Source: Maribacter aquivivus (GTDB lineage Bacteria; Bacteroidota; Bacteroidia; Flavobacteriales; Flavobacteriaceae). From it: 64,000 nt of DNA. A program made the translations under genes and the position numbers. The stretch lies in assembly GCF_900142175.1 (NCBI RefSeq), contig NZ_FQZX01000001.1, positions 248,001 through 312,000 of the forward strand, read 5' to 3'. Positions within the stretch are counted from its first letter, which is position 1. Each line of letters starts with the position of its first letter. Shown here one piece after another: positions 8,822 to 17,946 of the stretch. A model generated the notes under the pieces. That model did not search any database and was not told the DNA's origin. It worked only from the letters and a program-made list of their open reading frames with translations.

Positions 8822-10186
8822 TTATTGTGTGGAATCTTCCTCACCCATATAATCTTGTACTGTTCTGAACCCTATGTAACTACGAGCCGAATCAGCGTAT
8901 TCGTAATCTCTTGTACTTACTTGTAAGAAGTAAGCTACATCTTTCCAAGATCCACCTCTAATAACTTTTCTAGTATTAGATGAGTCTCCTCCGTTAGGGT
9001 TCATTGTTGATACATAATCGTATGCACTTGGATCGTAACTTGAATTTGTCCACTCAGAAACGTTACCGGCCATGTTGTACATATTAAAGTCATTAGGCTC
9101 GTAAGATTTCGCTTCTACTGTATATAAAGCAGCATCTGCAGCATAATCTCCACGTTGTGGCTTAAAGTTTGCCATAAAACAACCAGTATCACTAATTACA
9201 TATGGTCCACCCCATGGGTACGTACCACCTTCTATACCACCTCTTGCAGCATATTCCCATTCAGCTTCTGTTGGAAGTCTAAATTGATTAACGAATTGTC
9301 TATTACGACTCTTGTTATCATCATTTTTGAACTTCGTTCTCCAGTTACAGAATGCTTTAGCTTGTTGCCAGCTGATACCAACTACAGGATATTCGCTATA
9401 CGCATCATGCCAGAAATAATCGTTGTGCATTGGTTCGTTATAAGAATAAGAGAAATCTCTGATCCAAACTGTTGTATCTGGGTATATCTCTACTTCTTCT
9501 GTACGAATGAAGTCTTTACGACTCTTGTTTCCTTTTACAGAAGCACGTGCAGCTGCCTCAATATCCATCCAGCTATACTTATACTTAAGACTTTTAACAT
9601 CTATGGTACGTTGACCATTATAAGACTCTTCTTCTGATAGATAGATAGAATCCATAATTTCAGTATAATACTCATCTGGATAGTCTGATGTGTTCCATAC
9701 CAGGTCTTCATCTTTGCTCAACGCCCTACCTTCGTAGCCCGTTTCACCCATACCTGAGTAATTGTCCAACATATACTTATCGTATACAGATGCTCTTGTA
9801 GTATCTGCATCTTTAAAAGCATAGTCACCAATACCGCCTTCTTCTGGACCGATACCTAACTCATCAGCTAAAATGGCTAACTTGGTTCTAACTATAGAAT
9901 CCTTTACCCATTCTACAAACTGACGATACTCACTATTCGTGATTTCTGTATCATCCATGTAAAAAGAACGTACCGTAACTGTCTTAGTCGGCGCATTCAA
10001 TAACTTTCCTTGATCTTCTTCACTCTTACCCATTATGAAAGAACCCCTTGGGATAAGTTCCATTCCATATGGTTTTTCTGGGTACCATTTTTTTCCCTGG
10101 ACTCCAGTTAGCTCACCTTTTTGCTTAGACCCACAACTTGTGAGTAAAAAAACAAACGCTATAGAGGATAACAATAGCTTCTTCAT
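8822..10186 (-). CDS. gldK: Gliding motility lipoprotein GldK
   Basis: 454 residues. Lipoprotein signal with lipobox LLTSC (Cys18), so it is anchored in the outer membrane. The body is a formylglycine-generating-enzyme/sulfatase-modifying fold: MELIPRGSFIMG near residue 42, RLPTEAEWEYAARGG in the middle, and VIRGGSWKD near the C-terminus. In GldK/PorK this fold is structural, not catalytic, and forms rings with GldN. It is the first gene of gldKLMN. The region upstream (10187-10307) should hold the operon promoter, but I see only imperfect -7-like sequences there. Confidence 0.96.
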   Translation of the reverse strand: MKKLLLSSIAFVFLLTSCGSKQKGELTGVQGKKWYPEKPYGMELIPRGSFIMGKSEEDQGKLLNAPTKTVTVRSFYMDDTEITNSEYRQFVEWVKDSIVRTKLAILADELGIGPEEGGIGDYAFKDADTTRASVYDKYMLDNYSGMGETGYEGRALSKDEDLVWNTSDYPDEYYTEIMDSIYLSEEESYNGQRTIDVKSLKYKYSWMDIEAAARASVKGNKSRKDFIRTEEVEIYPDTTVWIRDFSYSYNEPMHNDYFWHDAYSEYPVVGISWQQAKAFCNWRTKFKNDDNKSRNRQFVNQFRLPTEAEWEYAARGGIEGGTYPWGGPYVISDTGCFMANFKPQRGDYAADAALYTVEAKSYEPNDFNMYNMAGNVSEWTNSSYDPSAYDYVSTMNPNGGDSSNTRKVIRGGSWKDVAYFLQVSTRDYEYADSARSYIGFRTVQDYMGEEDSTQ

Positions 10187-10307
10187 ACTTTAGGTTAAAT
10201 TTCGATTATGGTTAAACTCAGAATACAATAATTTATTCTAACAACTAAAACTAGGTTTTATATAAAATATTGTATTAAAGTCTTTTTATGCTTTAAAAAA
10301 AATAATG

Positions 10308-11465
10308 TTAATTAAAGCCTTTCTTGTAGGCCTTAAACCACCTTTCTGGAATTTGTTGATTACATGCATCTAAATAATCCTTCTCGGTGCAAGGTAATAA
10401 CGCTGGTGTATGGCCTTTAGTATGTGAAGTAAAAATAGATGGAACTTCTGTCCACCATCTTTCTGTTAATAAACTTTTGTAGAATACCAATTCTTCGTCT
10501 TCACTAGGTACATTATACTTAACAAAGTCGTCTGTTTTGGTATATGGAGATTCTTTAATTCTAAAATTGATACCTTCTATAAAGTACCATATAATCTGCG
10601 CTATCAGCTGTTGTGACTGTACGGTGTTCTCCATTTCATACAATCCAAATACAGAAACTTTATCACTAATACCGGCATATCTAGAAATGGCACAGATCTC
10701 CCTACCATTAAATCCGTTCGGAGAAAAATTTGCTGATGAAGAAATTTCACTTGCTTTAACAGATCGTAAGTCTAAACTTACCATATGTGCATTTCTAAGT
10801 ACAGGTTCTGCTAAAGAAATGTCGTTTGCAACTTCTCCAAGTCTGTAGGCGTCAAAAAATAAACGCTCCATTAAATCTATTTCTTCTTGAGCATTAAAAT
10901 AACTTTGATAGCCAATATTTGAAAAATTAAAAAGATTATTTGGCTTATCTGTTATGATTTTACTCATATAGGAATGTGATGAAATAAGCTCATCTTCTAT
11001 TCCAAAATCGAACCTACTATCTATCGCTACCAGATTAATCATATCTCTGATACCGTCAAAAGCTCTGTAAGCTGGGTAGGTTATATCTTGTGTTGCACCT
11101 AAAATAATAGGAATAACATGTTCTTCTAATAACTCAGCCACTACTTCTTTAACAACAAAATAAGTGTCATTTACGGTAGCTCCTTCTTCAATATCACCTA
11201 AATCTACAATGGTTGCATTCCAGTTTCCTATCAGAAGTTTGTAGAATTGTAATCGTATTGCAGAAACATCTAACTTCTCATGCTTCTTTTCATAGGCATT
11301 TCTAGATTCTCTAACACCAATTATTGCTACCGTGGCATTTGCCAATACAGGCAAACCATCCTTTTCTGTATGAATATGGGTGTTTTTACCAATGGACTGA
11401 CTAGGCAATAACTCATTATGGGCTAAAACTTTATCCGATACCGGAACTAGAAAATCAAAGGCCAT
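10308..11465 (-). CDS. Arginase-fold (formimidoylglutamase-like) protein, metal ligands degraded
   Basis: 385 residues with the overall pattern of the ureohydrolase (arginase/agmatinase/formiminoglutamase) superfamily. The three metal-binding motifs are altered. The usual GGDH is GATQD at 123-127 (no His). DAHxD is DSRFD at 149-153 (His replaced by Arg). SxDxDxxD is SLDLRSVK at 230-237 (second Asp replaced by Arg). Automatic pipelines would name it formimidoylglutamase, but a di-manganese site looks unlikely. It lies between topA and gldK on the same strand, 58 bp after topA, so it may be co-transcribed with either. It could be a structural or regulatory pseudoenzyme; the fold call is firmer than any function. 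Confidence 0.8.
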   Translation of the reverse strand: MAFDFLVPVSDKVLAHNELLPSQSIGKNTHIHTEKDGLPVLANATVAIIGVRESRNAYEKKHEKLDVSAIRLQFYKLLIGNWNATIVDLGDIEEGATVNDTYFVVKEVVAELLEEHVIPIILGATQDITYPAYRAFDGIRDMINLVAIDSRFDFGIEDELISSHSYMSKIITDKPNNLFNFSNIGYQSYFNAQEEIDLMERLFFDAYRLGEVANDISLAEPVLRNAHMVSLDLRSVKASEISSSANFSPNGFNGREICAISRYAGISDKVSVFGLYEMENTVQSQQLIAQIIWYFIEGINFRIKESPYTKTDDFVKYNVPSEDEELVFYKSLLTERWWTEVPSIFTSHTKGHTPALLPCTEKDYLDACNQQIPERWFKAYKKGFN

Positions 11466-11523
11466 TTATTAAAGGTTTTTAGAAATCATAAAATACTATA
11501 CTAATCTTCGACCTAAAATTAAA

Positions 11524-14028
11524 TTACTTTTTTGACTTAGGTTTAGCTTTTGCCTTTTTCTTTGGAGTTTTTTTCTTCGGAGTCTTTGCCTCTATCAACT
11601 TCTGGGCTTCTTCTAAAGTCATATTGACAACATCAACAGTTTTTGCCAATTCTACCTTTATTTTACCTTTTAAGACATTATGACGACCCCATCTAGCTTT
11701 TTCTATACGAATGCCTTCTTCTTCCCAGTTATGAATAACCTTATCTATTTCTTTTTGCTTTTTGACTTCGATAAGTTCTATAATGTCATCATTTGATAAA
11801 TTATCAAAATCGTATTTTTTATTCACGTTGATAAACATACCGTTCCACTTAATGAACGGTCCAAATCTACCTGTGCCTTTGGTTACCTCCATATCTTCAT
11901 ACATGGCAACTGGTGCATCAGCTTTCTGCTTAGCAACTATAAGTTCTATTGCCCTATCCATCTCTATTTCAAAAGCACTTTCGCCTTTATCCATAGAAAT
12001 AAACTTTTCTCCGAACTTTACATATGGTCCAAATCTACCTACGTTAGCCAATACTTCTTCTCCTTCATAAACCCCTAATTTTCTAGGAAGTTTAAAAAGA
12101 TCCATTGCCTCGTCATATGAAATGGTATTTAAAGATTGTTCTGGTAGTAAACTTGCGAATGTTGGCTTCTCCTCATCATCAACAGTACCTATTTGTACCA
12201 TTGGTCCGAATCTACCTAAACGCACGGAAACTTGTTTTCCGCTTTTAGGATCTTTACCTAATATTCTTTCTCCGCTTGCACGTTCTGCATTTTCTTCAAC
12301 ATCTACTACATTAGGATGAAAATCTTTATAGAAGTTCTTCATCATCTTCTTCCAGTCTTCATCACCAGAAGCTATTTCATCAAAATCTTCCTCTACTTGT
12401 GCTGTAAAATTGTAATCTAAAATATTGGCAAAATTAGTCACCAGGAAATCGGTAACAATCATACCAATATCTGTTGGCACCATTTTACCTTTATCTGAAC
12501 CTACATTTTCAGTAAGATTCTTTTCTTCTATTATATCTGATGCTAACATTAATTGCTGATACTTACGTTCTGTACCTTCAATTGTGCCTTTTTCAACATA
12601 GCCTCTATTAAGAATTGTAGATATTGTTGGTGCATATGTAGATGGTCTACCAATACCCAATTCTTCTAACTTCTTTACTAAAGATGCTTCTGTAAATCTA
12701 TATGGTGCTCTTGTAAAACGTTCTGTTGCTGAAATAAAATTATTCAACAAACGCTCGCCTTCTTTCATTGCCGGCAACATACCTTCTTGTTCTTCGGCTA
12801 CATCTTCATCATCTACACCTTCCATGTACACTTTTAAGAAACCATCGAACTTTATAACCTCACCGTTTGCAGTAAATTCTTCTGAATGCTTGCTTGCTTT
12901 AATCTTAACATTGGTACGTTCTAATTGAGCATCACTCATTTGAGATGCAACTGTACGTTTCCAAATTAAGTCATATAATTTAGATTGATCACGCTCCAAT
13001 GATGGAGATTGATTACCCATATCTGTAGGTCTAATAGCTTCGTGTGCTTCTTGAGCTCCTTTAGACTTTCCTTTAAAATTTCTTGTTTCGCTATATTCTT
13101 TACCGTAATTCTTTTCAATAGCTTCTTTCGCAGATGTCAACGCTTCGTTAGAAAGGTTTACACTATCTGTTCTCATGTAAGTAATTAAACCCGCTTCATA
13201 TAAACGCTGGGCTACCTGCATGGTTCTACCTACAGAAAAATATAATTTTCTTGATGCTTCTTGCTGTAATGTAGAAGTTGTAAACGGCGCAGATGGCGAT
13301 TTCTTAGCTGGTTTTTTATCTAACTTACTTACTGAAAAATCAGCGGCTTTATTTTTCTCTAAAAATGTTTTTGCTTCTTTTTCTGATTTAAAGGTCTTGT
13401 TTAACTTAGCTGAAAAAGTACTTCCCGCTTCTGTTTGAAACTCCGCTGCAATCTTAAATGAAGCTTGCGGCTCAAAGCCTTCAATATCTCTTTCTCGTTC
13501 AACAATTAACCTAACGGCTACAGATTGAACACGACCGGCAGAAAGACCCGGCTTAATCTTTTTCCAAAGTACTGGCGATAATTGATACCCAACCAAACGG
13601 TCCAATACTCGTCTCGCCTGTTGCGCATTTACAAGGTTGTAATTAATTTCTCTTGGGTTCTCAATCGCTTTTTGAATAGCAGCTTTTGTAACCGAGTTGA
13701 AAACAATACGTTTTGTCTTTTTCTTGTCTAAACCTAGCTCTTCGGCCAAGTGCCAAGAAATAGCCTCTCCCTCTCGATCCTCATCACTCGCGAGCCATAT
13801 AGTCTCTGCTTTATCGGCAAGACTCTTAAGTTTTTTCACTAAAGCTTGCTTGTCTTTATCGACTATATATTTCGGTGTAAAATCGCCCTCAACATCTACT
13901 CCTAACTCCTTTGAAGGTAAATCGGCAATGTGACCAAAGCTCGATTCAACCTTAAAATCCTTTCCCAAAAACTTCTCTATAGTTTTGGCCTTTGCAGGAG
14001 ACTCAACAATTACTAAATTTTTCGCCAT
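11524..14028 (-). CDS. topA: DNA topoisomerase I (type IA)
   Basis: 834 residues from the ATG at 14028; an adjacent TTG one codon upstream is also possible. The N-terminal TOPRIM domain begins with LVIVESPAKAKTIEKFLG. The active-site tyrosine lies in GLITYMRTDS. Three or more C-terminal topoisomerase repeats contain GRFGPF/Y/M segments (RLGRFGPMVQIG, NVGRFGPYVKFG, GTGRFGPFIKWNG). The tail is very lysine-rich (KKKTPKKKAKAK). TopA relaxes negative supercoils using a single-strand break. No CxxC zinc ribbons are seen in the C-terminal part, as is common in Bacteroidota. First gene of a minus-strand run leading to gldKLMN. Confidence 0.97.
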   Translation of the reverse strand: MAKNLVIVESPAKAKTIEKFLGKDFKVESSFGHIADLPSKELGVDVEGDFTPKYIVDKDKQALVKKLKSLADKAETIWLASDEDREGEAISWHLAEELGLDKKKTKRIVFNSVTKAAIQKAIENPREINYNLVNAQQARRVLDRLVGYQLSPVLWKKIKPGLSAGRVQSVAVRLIVERERDIEGFEPQASFKIAAEFQTEAGSTFSAKLNKTFKSEKEAKTFLEKNKAADFSVSKLDKKPAKKSPSAPFTTSTLQQEASRKLYFSVGRTMQVAQRLYEAGLITYMRTDSVNLSNEALTSAKEAIEKNYGKEYSETRNFKGKSKGAQEAHEAIRPTDMGNQSPSLERDQSKLYDLIWKRTVASQMSDAQLERTNVKIKASKHSEEFTANGEVIKFDGFLKVYMEGVDDEDVAEEQEGMLPAMKEGERLLNNFISATERFTRAPYRFTEASLVKKLEELGIGRPSTYAPTISTILNRGYVEKGTIEGTERKYQQLMLASDIIEEKNLTENVGSDKGKMVPTDIGMIVTDFLVTNFANILDYNFTAQVEEDFDEIASGDEDWKKMMKNFYKDFHPNVVDVEENAERASGERILGKDPKSGKQVSVRLGRFGPMVQIGTVDDEEKPTFASLLPEQSLNTISYDEAMDLFKLPRKLGVYEGEEVLANVGRFGPYVKFGEKFISMDKGESAFEIEMDRAIELIVAKQKADAPVAMYEDMEVTKGTGRFGPFIKWNGMFINVNKKYDFDNLSNDDIIELIEVKKQKEIDKVIHNWEEEGIRIEKARWGRHNVLKGKIKVELAKTVDVVNMTLEEAQKLIEAKTPKKKTPKKKAKAKPKSKK

Positions 14029-14191
14029 CAACCTTGTTTATACTTACAAATGTATACTAAAAATTAAACTTTGGAATTTTAGGAATTTATTTTTTCCCAT
14101 ATTTCAATAGAGTTTAGCCTTTATATTCATAAAATTCTTGATTATTATATCGGCTATATCTCAAGCCACAAACCAATTAGGGTATCGAAAT

Positions 14192-14228
14192 AAAAAAAGG
14201 GAAGCTAAACCAGCTTCCCTTTTTTTTT
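14192..14228 (-). terminator. Terminator after the LVIVD-repeat gene
   Basis: A 9-bp GC-containing stem (14198-14206 and 14212-14220) extended by flanking A and T runs, with a 5-nt loop. A long T tract follows on the minus strand. It lies 15 bp past the stop of the LVIVD gene. Confidence 0.85.
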
Positions 14229-14242
14229 ACCTTTTATTATTC

Positions 14243-15508
14243 TTACAATTGAAAGGTACTTAACAACCTAATGTTATTATCTACATATTCATATTGATAC
14301 AATGTGCGATCACCAATCATTAATAATGATGATGCTAACGGTATAACATCATAGGCAACAATATCTTCAAAAGTATTGACTAAAGTAACGTTTGGCGCAT
14401 CTGTTTTATCATATACTTTTAAACCTGAATCACCGTCGCATACAAATAGCGTATTATCTTTTACTCCTAATCCGTTTGGTCCATCCATCGGGTAAATTAC
14501 TTTTAATTCAGGATTCTCAAGATTAGATATATCAATCACATACAATCCACTTTCGGTATTTCCACAGAAACCTCCGCCTTTTAAAGTTACATATGCATAA
14601 TCGCCATCAACAACCACAGGATCACAAGCAGTACCATGCCTAAATTCTGAAATAAACTCCGGATTTTTCGGGTCCTCTATTCCATAAATATACATGCCCT
14701 GGGCACCGCCTATAAATAAAATATCTCCTTGACTGTATATCGTTTCAATATCCCAAGCTACTTGTACATCATCTAAAACTTTTACATCTTCAACATCTGC
14801 AATGTTAAAAATATTGATATTACTATAATCTACTACGTATAAATAATCACCTATTATTTTAAAACGCGCCAAAGAGCCGCCTTGCCCAGTACTAGGCTGA
14901 CCAGAATCATTACTTTCTGCTGTTTGGAAAGCTAAATCATCAGTATATCGATACCGCTCTTCATACTCTACAACAGACCTTCTTTCTGTGCTTACCTCCC
15001 AGCCTACAACAATATCTTTACCATAATCAATATCGCCATACTCATAAAAATCTGCCTGAGGATACTCTATATTCGAAAGCCATACATCATTATTATATAT
15101 GGCATTTACAATTCTACTTTGAATGGTAATATTAGTAATATCTGATATGTCAAAAATTACCAAATCGCCATAACTATCGGCATACAGCTAATCGTCTTTT
15201 ATAGAAATATCGAAGTTGCCTTCCAACTTTATAAAAGCAATACTTTCTGGCGCTGACGGATTCTTATTATCTAAAACATGAAAACCAAGGTTTACATCAT
15301 TTACAAAAATATAGTCTTGGTAAGCATATATTTTACCCGATGATACAATAGCTACAGGTTCTGTAATATCAATCGCTTCTGCCTTAAATGAAATTGCATC
15401 TTGTACAATTGGTCTAGCCACTAAGTAATCTTCATACGGTCCATCATCATCACAAGAAACAAATGCAGATAATGCAATGGCACAAAAAAGAAAAACAAAA
15501 TTCTTCAT
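14243..15508 (-). pseudogene. LVIVD-repeat lipoprotein gene with in-frame stop
   Basis: One 421-codon frame runs from the ATG at 15508 to the stop at 14243, broken by a TAG at 15188-15190. The N-terminal part has a lipoprotein signal (lipobox AFVSC, Cys19) and ends in DISIKDD. The codons after the TAG continue at once with LYADSYGDLVIFDIS, the expected next LVIVD repeat, so both parts are one gene and there is no frameshift. A Lys or Gln codon changed by one base would explain the stop. The downstream part has further LVIVD-type blades, seen in LYVVDYSN, YVIDISN and LFVCDGDSGLKVYD, which suggest a beta-propeller. It is either a genuine nonsense mutation, a sequencing error, or a suppressed stop. 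An internal ATG at 15163 could only make a signal-less fragment. Confidence 0.8.
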
Positions 15509-15566
15509 GGTCTATAATTTAACTGATTATAACTAATAGATGAAGAAATAAGCAATAGTTGCGTTA

Positions 15567-16310
15567 TTAATAGTTTGAAATTTCTTCCACCTCATTAAAA
15601 CCAACTCCGTCTTTATACATATAATATGTAGGTACTTTAGCAAGCATTGCTGTAAACAGTACCCCTACGCAACATAAAACCAATCCTAGTTGAGCCACAA
15701 ATGCCGAAACGAAAACCAAACCAAATATGACTAACCAATTTTTGTTACCCAAGGTAAAGCTAGCCTTCACCATTTCTAATGGAGAAAGTTCATTTGAAAA
15801 CGCTAAAAAAGCCGGTATCAATGAAACAGGAACAATTACATAAAACATTCCAACACCACAGGCCATCGCTCCTAAAATTGAGAGCCCGAATGTATACAAA
15901 GCAAGAATAAAGACCTTACCTAAACGCCCTTCTTTAAAAAAATAGAAGTAATCATCACTAGATTCTTTTCCTAAATCTTTTTCTCTACACATCTTTAAGA
16001 ATGCTGCATTTAATGCCAAGGCGAAAGTAGTTACCCCTATCGCAAAAACAGGAAAAAGAATAGCCATTGCAATAGCCGCCATTGGTGGCAATTCATTATG
16101 CTGAAGCGCCTCTGGATCAGTTATACCCAAAGCAATCATAGGTATATATAAAACAATATAAAATGGGAGTATTACAACGAACGTCAAGAGCAAAACAATA
16201 AAGCCCTGCAACCATACCTTCTTAAAAAGGTCTATAGACCTACTGAATATGGTGCCAAATTCTAAATCTGGTTTCGATTTAATGTGTTGTGTCAAGTTTT
16301 CTGAATTCAT
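15567..16310 (-). CDS. Polytopic membrane protein, unknown function
   Basis: 247 residues with about five to six hydrophobic helices (roughly 32-60, 76-105, 130-150, 153-175, 190-222). A soluble N-terminus has LEFGTIFSRSIDLFKKVW. This pattern resembles the membrane proteins often annotated as glycerophosphodiester phosphodiesterase membrane-domain or YciC-like proteins, but I see no catalytic motif. It lies 58 bp upstream of the broken LVIVD gene on the same strand and may share its transcript. A 10-bp tandem repeat sits just upstream of its start. Confidence 0.75.
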   Translation of the reverse strand: MNSENLTQHIKSKPDLEFGTIFSRSIDLFKKVWLQGFIVLLLTFVVILPFYIVLYIPMIALGITDPEALQHNELPPMAAIAMAILFPVFAIGVTTFALALNAAFLKMCREKDLGKESSDDYFYFFKEGRLGKVFILALYTFGLSILGAMACGVGMFYVIVPVSLIPAFLAFSNELSPLEMVKASFTLGNKNWLVIFGLVFVSAFVAQLGLVLCCVGVLFTAMLAKVPTYYMYKDGVGFNEVEEISNY

Positions 16311-16320
16311 AAGTATTGGT

Positions 16321-16360
16321 GGTTATAATTGGTGATAATTGGTGATAATTGGTGATAAAT
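16321..16360. repeat. Four tandem 10-bp units in divergent promoter region
   Basis: Units GGTTATAATT, GGTGATAATT, GGTGATAATT and GGTGATAAAT lie head to tail between the membrane-protein gene (minus) and miaB (plus). The 10-bp period is close to one helical turn. Confidence 0.85.
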
Positions 16361-16413
16361 CTAAATAATTTTCATGTAGAAAGCATAAACAAACCCTAAA
16401 TAATCATGTCATC

Positions 16414-16445
16414 TTGTCATATTTTTGATTATAATAGTATCTTTG
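16414..16445 (+). promoter_or_regulatory. Candidate Bacteroidota sigma promoter for miaB
   Basis: A -33-like TTG at 16414-16416, a 21-bp spacer, and a -7 element TATCTTTG at 16438-16445 that fits TAnnTTTG. It lies 35 bp before the ATG at 16481 and after the upstream in-frame ATG at 16406, which favours the shorter miaB start. Confidence 0.5.
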
Positions 16446-16480
16446 CCATCCAAAATATTTTATTGCAACGTATTACAAAA

Positions 16481-17926
16481 ATGGAGAAAACCATAGACGA
16501 AAATGTGCAGGGCACAACTTTGGTAGTTGACGGAAAAGAGGCTAACAAACGAAATCTCTACATTGAGAGTTACGGTTGCGCCATGAACTTTGCAGACAGT
16601 GAAATTGTAGCATCTATACTTGCGACCGAAGGTTTTAACACCACCCAAACGCTAGAAGATGCAGATTTAGTACTTGTAAACACATGTTCTATTAGAGATA
16701 AAGCGGAACAGACCATTCGCAAAAGATTAACCGAATATAATAAGGTTAAAAAAACTCGACCACATTTAAAAGTCGGCGTTCTTGGCTGTATGGCTGAACG
16801 CCTAAAAGACAAGCTTTTAGATGAAGAAAAAATAGTAGACATGGTCGTTGGCCCAGATGCCTATAAAGATTTACCCAACTTAATAAAGGAAGTAGATTCT
16901 GGTAGAGATGCGGTTAATGTTATTCTTTCTAAGGATGAAACTTACGGCGATATTGCACCCGTTAGGCTAAACACAAACGGAGTTACCGCTTTTGTTTCTA
17001 TCACCAGAGGATGTGATAACATGTGTACATTTTGTGTTGTACCATTTACTAGAGGCCGCGAACGTAGTAGAGACCCACAGTCTATTTTAACTGAAGTAAA
17101 AGAGCTTTCTGAAAACGGATTCAAAGAAATTACATTACTTGGACAGAATGTAGATAGTTATTTATGGTATGGCGGCGGACTCAAAAAGAATTTTGTGAAT
17201 GCTTCTGATATGCAAAAAGCGACAGCTACCAACTTTTCTAAACTGTTAGAAATGGTCGCATTGGCAAACCCAAAAATGCGTATTCGCTTTTCAACATCTA
17301 ACCCGCAAGACATGACTTTGGATGTGATCAGAACCATGGCCAAACATAAAAATATTTGTAATCACGTTCATTTACCCGTACAAAGCGGTAGCAATCGCAT
17401 TTTAAAGGAAATGAATCGTTTACACACTATCGAAGAGTATTTTGAACTGACAGATGAAATTAGAAAAATTCTACCTGGCTGCTCTATTTCTCAAGATATC
17501 ATTACTGGTTTCCCTACAGAAACAGAGGAAGATCACGCGGCTACTTTAAAAGCCCTAGAGTATGTGAAGTATGATTTTGGTTTTATGTATTCTTATTCTG
17601 AAAGACCTGGCACTATGGCTGGCAGAAAAATGGAAGATGATGTGCCAGAGGCTACAAAAAAGAGACGTCTATCTGAAATTATAGCCTTACAGAGAAGCCA
17701 CTGTCAGTTTAGAACAGAAAAACATGTCGGTCAAATTCAAGAGGTTTTAATAGAAGGGACTTCAAAAAAATCGGAACATGAATGGAAAGGAAGAAACACT
17801 CAAAGTACTGTAGTAGTTTTTCCGAAAGAAAATTACAAGGTAGGCGACTTTGTAAACGTACGAATTAACGACTGCACTTCTGCAACCTTAAAAGGTGTTG
17901 CTGTTGGGTATTCTGACAATAACTAA
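16481..17926 (+). CDS. miaB: tRNA-2-methylthio-N6-isopentenyladenosine synthase
   Basis: 481 residues from the ATG at 16481. An upstream in-frame ATG at 16406 is rejected because family homology begins near [12 protein letters not shown] and a promoter lies between the two. The N-terminal UPF0004 domain supplies three cysteines (C33, C69, C103) for the auxiliary iron-sulfur cluster. The radical-SAM motif CDNMCTFC supplies C178, C182 and C185. A C-terminal TRAM domain covers about the last 65 residues. MiaB adds a methylthio group to i6A37 in tRNAs reading UNN codons. It is the first gene of a plus-strand run with the sigma-54 activator 20 bp downstream. Confidence 0.97.
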   Translation: MEKTIDENVQGTTLVVDGKEANKRNLYIESYGCAMNFADSEIVASILATEGFNTTQTLEDADLVLVNTCSIRDKAEQTIRKRLTEYNKVKKTRPHLKVGVLGCMAERLKDKLLDEEKIVDMVVGPDAYKDLPNLIKEVDSGRDAVNVILSKDETYGDIAPVRLNTNGVTAFVSITRGCDNMCTFCVVPFTRGRERSRDPQSILTEVKELSENGFKEITLLGQNVDSYLWYGGGLKKNFVNASDMQKATATNFSKLLEMVALANPKMRIRFSTSNPQDMTLDVIRTMAKHKNICNHVHLPVQSGSNRILKEMNRLHTIEEYFELTDEIRKILPGCSISQDIITGFPTETEEDHAATLKALEYVKYDFGFMYSYSERPGTMAGRKMEDDVPEATKKRRLSEIIALQRSHCQFRTEKHVGQIQEVLIEGTSKKSEHEWKGRNTQSTVVVFPKENYKVGDFVNVRINDCTSATLKGVAVGYSDNN

Positions 17927-17946
17927 CTTTATAGTACCCATTTTAT

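Noticed and set aside
14243..15163. A separate 306-residue protein starting at 15163
   Set aside because: It is the in-frame continuation of the upstream lipoprotein after a TAG, lacks a signal peptide, and would begin inside an LVIVD repeat.
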